DNA of 64,000 nucleotides, from positions 811,001-875,000 of the forward strand of contig NC_133400.1 of assembly GCF_047511655.1 (NCBI RefSeq), read 5' to 3'. This document shows, piece after piece, positions 57,131 to 64,000 of the stretch; within the stretch, counting starts at the first letter, position 1, and each line of letters opens with the position of its first letter. The notes under the pieces were generated by a model. The model did no database searches, was not told the DNA's origin, and saw only the letters and a list, made by a program, of their open reading frames with translations. The translations under genes and the position numbers were made by a program. The stretch comes from Castor canadensis. Taxonomy: Eukaryota > Chordata > Mammalia > Rodentia > Castoridae.

Positions 57131-59009
57131 TTTTGGGGTAGAGAACAGTGAAAATTCAGGTATTTAAGGAGAACTTACTCAAGTATTTTTAAATGGGTAG
57201 TTTGGCTATCAAACCATCCTGATATTTATATTTGATTAGCCACCATTTATTTGAAAATATCTATATTTGTAGATTGCCAGCATGCATAGTTTTGCCAACT
57301 ATTTAAACCCCTGTTGAAGATTTTTAGATATAACAGAAAAAAGTTTGTAGGGGTCCATAGTCACTCAGAATCATTGCTGAAGGGCCCCAGCAGTTGATGG
57401 CCAGGATTCCTGGGCCAGCCTGGCCTGGTTAGAGTCCAGCCCTGCCAAAGACCTGCTTGTGACATGCAGGTCTCCAAGCAACGTGGGCCCCCTGTTCTCA
57501 TCAGAGAGACCAGGGCTAGTGGAGTGGCAAGACACACCTCCCAAGGTCAGGAGAGCCAGGTGGGATGGGCAGGTGGCTGCCACTTGACCTGGGCACCACA
57601 GACAGCAGGTCTTGTTGTGTGCTAGAGGAAAGAGCCCTTCATTGCGGAAATATGGTCCAGGGATGCTAGGCACAGGTATTTCTACGATAAATTTCATCTG
57701 CACCAAAATCCTGAGCTGGGGGCTGCGGGGAACTGAGTGAAATCAGATGTGGGTACCTTTCTGGGGGGGCGGCAAAAGGAACCCAAGTGCTGCTGGAGGG
57801 GTTGGAGTCCTGAGATTGCTTTCCTGAACATGGTAGGGTGGCCTCCGAGAGCCCCCAGCTATGAGTCAGTGCACCTGGGCTGGCACCTGTTTGCACTGCC
57901 CTTGGGGGACCTCTATGGAGGAGGGGGCTAGATGAAGGTAGATAGTTAGCTTCACTTGGGGAGGCTGCAATGCCATAAGCAAGGAGAGGCAGCTCCTTTG
58001 AACTGAATTTAGCTCCTACCTCTATAGATGTTCAACACACTGGAATCAGGGGTCATTCCAATTTCCCAACCTACTGCTCCTCACTTCCACTTCCCTGCCT
58101 CTAAGCTGCCATAATGGTTTGCTGGGCCCGAGTGGGTGAGTGTATTGCTGGACTGACTGCACACACTTTCAGGCCAGGGTAGGAATCTCCCCCTTTAAAG
58201 TCACACCATAGGGCCAACAGCTGTGATTTGGCCATTTCCAGTAAAAGAAGCTGGTCCATAGTGAGGCAACAGGAAAGCTAAGTGGATAAGAGCCTTGGCC
58301 TCTCCACCAGTGACTGTGCCCAGCAGTCAGCGGTTGTTAAGACCCATGGCAACTCTGATGTGGGTAGTCTGGACTGAACCGGGCCTCAGGCTGACCATTC
58401 AGCCCAAAGGAGCCCTCCGGGCCTCCAGTGTCCCTTCCCAGCTCAGCAGCCACAGCTCTCTCAGACAGACAGGAAGGTTGATGGATACAGTGCCTGGAGT
58501 GTGGTCTCTGCTATCTGGGTCATGCTGATGGTTGTGAGCACCCTGGTGAAGTCACACCCTGGTTACTGAACACAGGAAGGTCCAAACACCTGAGATGACA
58601 CATGTGCCATCAGCACTGGATGGAGGCCCAAGGCCCAGCCTGACCCAGCCCGGGTCCCCTTTCTGTTTCTCAGGCTCTGTGAGAGTCAGCCCCCTGCACC
58701 ACAAGTTCCTAAGACAGGCTGCAGAGCTCTGCTCACTGCAGAATCACCCACCCTAGTCCACTTTTTTCTTTGTCACATCTCTGGAATCTGGAGGCATTTG
58801 GTGATTATAACTGTCAGCATTTGTTCCTTTCTCAGTGACACACAGAGTAGTGGTGTTTCTTCAACTCCATGGTGTTGGGAGCCCAGGACGTGAGGGAGCT
58901 GGTGCCAACAAATTTGGTGCCTAAATTCCATGGTGTCAAGCCACATACCCAACACATAGATTTACATTCTTCTGTGATATGGGCTCAGGACCCTCCACTC
59001 TTCCAGAGG
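57131..59009. other. Non-coding sequence, nothing recognised
   Basis: About 57,140-57,340 is AT-rich and may extend the L1. The rest shows no gene, RNA gene or repeat that I recognise. Confidence 0.35.
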
Positions 59010-59120
59010 CTGGGACACAGTCCTACGTGGGCAGGTACCATGGTTAAGCACCTTTTAAAGACCAGGAAAACGAAGGTCTCAGACACTTGTGATGCAATTT
59101 TCAGGAAGCACAGCTGGACT
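59010..59120 (-). mobile_element. MIR fragment
   Basis: 'taaagaccaggaaaacgaag' and 'caattttcaggaagcacagc' resemble a diverged reversed MIR core. Confidence 0.35.
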
Positions 59121-59709
59121 TAGAAACCATTCACTGCAGACAGAAGCTCATGAGGTTGAGGGACTGGCCAGACCCCCGCCCAGCGTTCCTAGGAGTGACC
59201 CCAGGAAGGCGAGACAGGACTTCTGTTTTAAGGCGGCAGAGCTAAGTCCTGAGTGGGACAGGAGCTGGGGGAAAACGGGTCAGTGCAGCAAACCTGGAGG
59301 GGAGAGGGGCAGTTTGGGGCATATTGCTAGATTTTATACTTGGCAGTTGGGGGCATCGGGTCTCCAGATGCAGATTTGTGCCAAATGAGATGCAAATCAA
59401 GACCCTGCTGCCCTAAATTTCTGGCCTCTTCTCTCTCCCAAGATGGTGACTCCGGGACCCCGCTTGTGTCTAAAGAACAAAGTGTGTGTGAGCCGGGGTG
59501 GGAAAGAAAGACAAGAACGCCGAGTTGACCGAAATGCACTAATCAGGCCAACACACTAGCCGCGTCACCAGCCACTCCAGGAAAAGGGGCAAAGCGGGGT
59601 TGGGGTGGGGGGATAGATGGGGAGCTGCAGGCAGAGAGGAGAGGAGAAAGTGGGTAGCAGAGAGGCCCGGGCAGCGGCTTGGGGCCTTTCTGCAGGTTGA
59701 CATTAAAAT
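59121..59709. other. Sequence flanking the CpG island, nothing recognised
   Basis: Unique sequence. An octamer-like ATGCAAAT lies at about 59,389-59,396. No coding exon identified. Confidence 0.35.
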
Positions 59710-59714
59710 GAATG

Positions 59715-59746
59715 ATATGCAAACGAATGTAAAGCATATGCGAACG
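59715..59746. promoter_or_regulatory. Paired octamer-like motif, 21 bp apart
   Basis: ATATGCAAACG (59,715-59,725) and ATATGCGAACG (59,736-59,746) differ at one position and are 21 bp apart start to start, about two helical turns. The first contains ATGCAAA, a POU-type core. They sit at the left edge of the CpG island. Function inferred. Confidence 0.4.
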
Positions 59747-59895
59747 CCAGGCCTTGGGGCGGCGGGGAGCGCTGGATGCAGCGCTCTCCCCCGCAGGTCA
59801 CCGGGCGCCGCGGGGAACGACGCCCAGCGCGCGGCGGGGGGAGCGCGCCCCCTGCCGGCAGAGTGCGGAAGCGCGCCCCGTTCCAGGGCAGCCCA

Positions 59896-59916
59896 GGGGG
59901 GCGGGCGGGCGGGGGG
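59896..59916 (+). other. G-quadruplex motif in CpG island
   Basis: GGGGGGCGGGCGGGCGGGGG with 1-base loops is a textbook G4 pattern. A second long G-rich stretch is at about 60,482-60,530. Confidence 0.75.
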
Positions 59917-60539
59917 CGCGGCGGCCGGAGGAGGGGTGCCCAGCTCCCGTCCGGGCGCAGACGCCGCGGCTCCCAGAGCTGCGAGGCCGGTGGCCGCGGA
60001 CTTCTCCGAGGTGGGTGTGCGCGGCGGCGCGCTCAACCCGAGCCCCACCCGGCCACCCGCCCTCCCGGGGCGCGGCCTGCGAGCGAGGCTGGGGGCGGCG
60101 CAGCGAGGGGCCCGCCCCGCACAGCCCGCGCTGCCCCGCGCCGCCCACACCCCGCACAGTAGCTCGGAGCTCCCGCTCCACGGCCCCAAGCCCCTGCAGG
60201 ACGCCGCACCACGTTCCGCCCCCGCCCGCGCGCCCCACTTCGCCCCGACACTCAGGGAGGCCCCGGCGTCCTGAGCCCGGCCCCACGGCCAAGTCCGCCG
60301 GCTGCGCCCTGTGGCTCCGAGGCCTCCGGGGTGGCGGAGGCGGGAGCGGCTCTCGACGTTGGGCGGCGCCCCTCTCCGGCGCATCGCGCACCAAGCCCGG
60401 GCCCCTCTCCCGCGACCGGCGCCCCGGGGCGGAGCGAGCGCGATGGGCGCCGGGCAGGAGGCAGGTGGCGCAGCGGCGGTGGCGGGGCGCGGGAGGCGGG
60501 GGCGGAGCGCGCGGGGCGGGGGCCGCGGGGCCCCGTGAG

Positions 60540-60851
60540 ACGCGCGGGCGAGCGCGCGGCAGCCGAGCCAAAGGCGCGGCGGCTGGACCCGGCGCGGCCG
60601 CGGAGGCCGAGACCGCCCGGGAGGCGTGCGCGCTTTGTTCCCGCGCGGGCGGCTGAGCGCACCCGGCATGGCCCAGGCGGCCGCCCCGTGCGCCCTGGCC
60701 CCGCCGCGCGCCTAAGCCCGCCTCGGCGCGCGAAGACAGCGCGCGGATCGCCCCCAAGTTACGGAGGTGCGGACCTAGTGCGAAGGAAAAGCCACTTCGG
60801 AAACCGGGTTGCGAGGGAGCGACCGCCTGCCGCCCGCCGGACCTCCGGACC
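60540..60851 (+). other. Candidate first exon of an unidentified gene
   Basis: The right border is a good donor, ccggacc/GTAAGTGCC, at 60,851/60,852. The left border (start site) cannot be seen and 60,540 is nominal. One frame is open from 60,331 across the exon and meets its stop inside the donor, so either a 5' UTR exon or an Arg/Pro/Gly-rich coding start is possible. UTR is more likely given composition and the upstream ORF. Confidence 0.5.
60668..60715 (+). CDS. Short upstream ORF, 15 codons
   Basis: The ATG has G at -3 and G at +4 (ggcATGg), a favourable Kozak context, and the frame ends at TAA 60,713-60,715, giving MAQAAAPCALAPPRA. If the exon is a 5' UTR, this uORF would be expected to lower translation of the main frame. 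It lacks proof of conservation. Confidence 0.35.
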   Translation: MAQAAAPCALAPPRA

Positions 60852-60960
60852 GTAAGTGCCGCGTCCACCCTGCGCGCCGCTGCCGCTGTCACCCGACTCT
60901 GCTCCCGGCTGTGGTCCCGGGGTCCGCACCATAGCCGCGCGGAGCGCATGCCGCCCCTGC

Positions 60961-63824
60961 CCCTGACTTTACAAAGTTGGTGTCCACGGCAGGGTGGAGC
61001 CAACCCGGTGACCACCCGTTTGGCCGAGTGCACCCTCCATGTGAGCAGAGAGCTTAACCCGCCTGGGGGTGTGGTTAAACTTAAGGTGGGAGCTGTGTGC
61101 GGGGTGCGAATCCCGCCGGCCCCCCTGGGGTGCCCGGTTTCCTGACAAAGGCTTGCAGCCCGGCTGACTGAAGAGGCAGAGGGCCACCCTAGAAGAGACA
61201 GAGGAGGTGGCTGGAAGAAGAGGGTCTGCCGCTCTCCCTAGCCCCTCCCCCTCTTGTTTTGGTCCCTAGAGCAGGCCCCCAGTAGTCTGTGGTTGAGCAT
61301 CCCTCCTGATGGTCGGGAGGGCTCTTTGACTGACCCTCCCTGGGGTCCTGACAGCCAGGTGCCTCCAGCACAGCCTGGGGCTGCCATCCTGCTCACAGCC
61401 TTTGGGAACCGTCCATCTGTGTGTAGGGCAGGCCAGGAGCCAGGCTGTGGGAACAGCCGGGAGGGAGGTGTGGGCCGAGTGGAGGGACAGATGGCTGGAA
61501 ATTCAGCCCCAGTCGGGCTGACTAAGGTGGAGCAGAAGGCAGCCAGGCTGGTGACACCCTGCTCAGAGCGGCTGGGTTCTGAACACAACCCTGAACTTGG
61601 TGTATGTTGGCTCCCTAACTGGAGTGGTGGGCAGACCCCGGCCCCCCCCCAAATAAAACTGTATCCCCACCATTTGAGCTCAGGTTAACTGACTGTCAGC
61701 CTGCCCCAGAGCCCAGGAAAAAAAAAAACCAAAGATGTTTAAAACAGAATCTTTGCTCCTGTTTGTGGGGTTGATCTGAGTAACTGTCAGGCCCATTCCT
61801 TTGACCCTGTGGCCAGGATGTCGCTTCATTATGTCTGGCTGGGTGTGCATTTCCTCTCCAGTCTCAGAAACAGGAGGTTCCCAGGGCCCCGCTCAGGGCT
61901 GGGGGCTGGCTGGAGACAGAAGGGCGTGCCCTGTGCCTGGCATTGCCCTAGTAAGTTCCTGGAAGGTTTGAGAAACTTCTCGAGGCTGAGACTCTCCTGT
62001 CTCCCCCAAACCCCAGAAGGTAGAGGCTGGCCTGAGAGAGTCCAGCCTCACCTGTCTGGATCCAAGGCCACCCCTGGCCTATGTTTTCCCTGTAGAAGGG
62101 GCAGGAAGACCCTGTGAGTGATTTATGACCACATGCATGGAGGGCTGGTGCAGGAGTACACTGGGGTCACACTGTTAACTGCCCCCTACCCCCCCATACA
62201 CCCCCTCTGGATGTTGGAAGCCAGAAAAACGTGGTTGGTCCTGGCTGGTGCCAGGAGCGGCTGGTGGGGCGGGCCGTTCTGAGCACCACACTGTGCCTGC
62301 AAAGCTTTGCTGTTTGGGACTGGTTTGCCTGGTCTTGGCCACTCTTGTGCATTGAGAGGGAAAAGCAGAGAAAGAAGAAAAGCTGAGAGCAGAAGGAACA
62401 GATGTGGTGCTCAGTGCTACCCGGGAGCTAGACAGACGCAGGGAGGGGGAATATCACATTAGGACCAATTTTCTAGTGGAATCCGTCTCTCAGGAGGACT
62501 GTGATCTTTGTGTGATTGGGAGGGTCATGTGAGCAGTAAGTAGCGTTTTTGCTACATGTGAACACAGGGCTGGTGAGTGGAGGATGTCCCTTGACACCTC
62601 CCCCGAGGACAGTCTGTGGGGCTGCTGTGGGCCACCCACCAGGCCCTCCGGCTTCTCAAACTCTTCCTCTGTCACCGGGCTATCCACAAAATTGAGTTAC
62701 CACCTCCAGGAAATGTCTCTGATTCGGCTCCACATATTTTCATTTCTGCATGACTAGAAGAAATTAATTTTCCTTCCTAGGAAAGGGTCTGGAGACGCCG
62801 GCAGGCTGGGTCACTAATCCACAAGATCAGAGTGGGTCAGGCTGCCACGCTGGAGGACCCGACTTCCCAGTTGTCTCCTGGGGTGTGAGGGAAGGTGAGG
62901 TGTTTCCTGCCACCTTTCAGAATCATTTTGGGGCCCCCAGCTGGGTTCCTTTCCCCAGCTGCACCATAAGCAGGATGATTTGGGGGTTTTCTGATTCATC
63001 CGTAGCCTCCCACACACCAGGGTAGCAGGATGGTGGTTGAATTCAATTGATCTGAATTCCTTCCTGGGCACAGGCAAATGTGTTCAGAATCCAGAAGCAG
63101 GCACACAGTAGGTACAGAAATGGTGGTGCCCTGGGTGAGGAACTGGCGATGCCTTGGCTGCCCTGGCCCTCTGCGTCCTGCTGCTATGCTATGCTAACAG
63201 CCTTTGACTGTGTTCGTGTTGCACAGTGTCTTCTTGAACAGTGGCTACCACAGACAGCCTAATGCTTGCGCCTCTGTCTGGGTGGCCACAGCCTCTTTTG
63301 TGAATAAGTGACCCTCGTCTACAGTGTGGGCCCCTACCGCTTGTACTTGGTGGTCCTCATGCCTGGCCAGCCCGTCAGTATCCTTGGAGCTCCTGATTAC
63401 ACCTGAGGCAGCTGCAGCTGCAGGTGACTGGAGTTGGTGCTACAACCTCTCCTGGACTGCCTCAGGCAGGCAGGGTGCAGCTGTCATAGACCTCAGGGCC
63501 CACGGTGACAGGTGGGTCACCTCACCCTTGCCCTGTCTGCTCATGCAGACCCCAGGTCAGCCTATCCTAGCTGTTCCCCACCCTTCTGAGGCTCTAGCTG
63601 CCCTGGCCCTGATTGCACCTGGACATGCTGGGGAGGAAGATTGTTCAAGACTCTCCAGAAGCCATTGGAACACTGTCTGGCTGTTTCAGCAGCTATTGGT
63701 AGAAAACCATGTCCAGGTAGCAATGTCACCTCCAGACACTGAACTCTGTGACTGGTAAACGGTGTGGCTTCGTTGCTGCTGCTCTTCCTGGATGAGGTTG
63801 GCCCCAGGGAGTGTTTGCCATCCA
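60961..63824. other. Probable first-intron sequence, nothing recognised
   Basis: GC content falls away from the island. A 65-codon frame starts at 60,951 beyond the donor, so it would be intronic. A short segment, 62,095-62,112, lies between an acceptor-like 'tgttttccctgtag' and donor CCT/GTGAGT, but is only 18 bp. Open frames of up to 144 codons have no recognised domain. Homopolymers occur near 61,640 (C) and 61,720 (A). Confidence 0.4.
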
Positions 63825-63905
63825 TCGCTCATTCCCTGGGCAAATATTGATTGAACACCTACTCCATGTGGTGCAGGGGGTCAAATACTAACAACAGTGC
63901 AGACT
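63825..63905 (-). mobile_element. L2 3'-end fragment
   Basis: 'gcaaatattgattgaacacc' then 'tactccatgtggtgcagggg' is the reversed end of L2. Confidence 0.6.
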
Positions 63906-63956
63906 CAGGCTCTGGTGCCCAGGCTGGGCAGGCTCTGGTGCCCAGGCTGGGCAGGC
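63906..63956. repeat. 23-bp tandem duplication
   Basis: A 23-bp unit (63,906-63,928) is repeated identically at 63,929-63,951, followed by the first bases of a third. It is a perfect recent-looking duplication beside the L2 end. Confidence 0.85.
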
Positions 63957-64000
63957 CTAACATCAGACTACTACACCTCTCTTGTTCCTCGCAGCAACCC

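Larger units (their letters stand above)
59740..60960. promoter_or_regulatory. CpG island promoter
   Basis: CpG dinucleotides are abundant here and scarce in the preceding 59 kb. GC-box-like strings (GGGCGG, CCGCCC, GGGGCGG) recur and no TATA box is seen. This is the usual design of a dispersed-start vertebrate promoter. A consensus splice donor at 60,852 suggests transcription to the right. Bidirectional activity cannot be excluded. The gene is not identified. Confidence 0.85.

Noticed and set aside
59539-61033. Very long open frames on both strands (376 and 411 codons antisense; 224 and 300 codons sense)
   Set aside because: GC-rich DNA rarely has stop codons, so long frames in all phases are expected. 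The peptides are Ala/Arg/Pro/Gly-rich, mutually overlapping and lack any known domain.
61620-61690. AATAAA string as a polyadenylation signal
   Set aside because: No gene ends nearby, and such strings are common by chance.
62095-62112. 18-bp microexon-like segment with good acceptor and donor
   Set aside because: Too short to support from sequence alone. Such pairs occur by chance in tens of kilobases.
1-64000. CRISPR arrays, prokaryotic operons, phage or plasmid features
   Set aside because: Repeat families, CpG depletion with one island, and SINE/LINE/LTR content show vertebrate nuclear DNA. No spaced direct-repeat arrays of CRISPR type are present.

Overview
The window is mammalian nuclear DNA. 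It has no operons and no long conserved open frames. It is dense in interspersed repeats and has one vertebrate-type CpG island near the right end. The SINEs point to a rodent: B1-like (7SL-derived) monomers, and about 200-330-bp composites joining a B1-like part to a tRNA/ID-like part ending in the phrase 'cttgagcca..ccaccagccc' when read antisense. From memory this composite fits castorimorph rodents, most likely beaver (Castor). That is recognition, not a database result.

Layout. From 1 to about 59.7 kb I see no convincing protein-coding gene. It is intergenic or intronic sequence with old L1 3' ends, L2 and MIR fragments, LTRs resembling ERVL-MaLR and MLT2, SINE insertions, simple repeats and minisatellites, and some unique stretches that look like conserved non-coding elements (about 7.3 kb, 13.3-13.7 kb, 54.5-55.0 kb). 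Around 33.5-35.8 kb there are short segments with good splice signals on both sides. They may be exons of an unidentified transcript, but the frames I tried do not join.

From about 59.74 to 60.96 kb lies a strong CpG island without a TATA box. It carries many GC-box-like runs and G-quadruplex motifs, and a plausible rightward first exon ending in a consensus donor at 60,851/60,852. This is the one feature I would call a promoter. A 15-codon upstream ORF with good Kozak context sits in that exon. Just left of the island an 11-bp octamer-like motif occurs twice, 21 bp apart. I could not identify the gene. The 61-64 kb segment would be its first intron.

The many open frames in the window, including 300-411-codon frames on both strands of the CpG island, look like chance openings in GC-rich or repetitive DNA and are not annotated as genes. 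I found no clear new biological system. The most useful observations are the island-edge repeat, the candidate conserved elements, a pair of perfect hairpins at 21.0 kb, a nested transposon stack at 38.2-38.9 kb and the candidate exon cluster at 33.5-35.8 kb.
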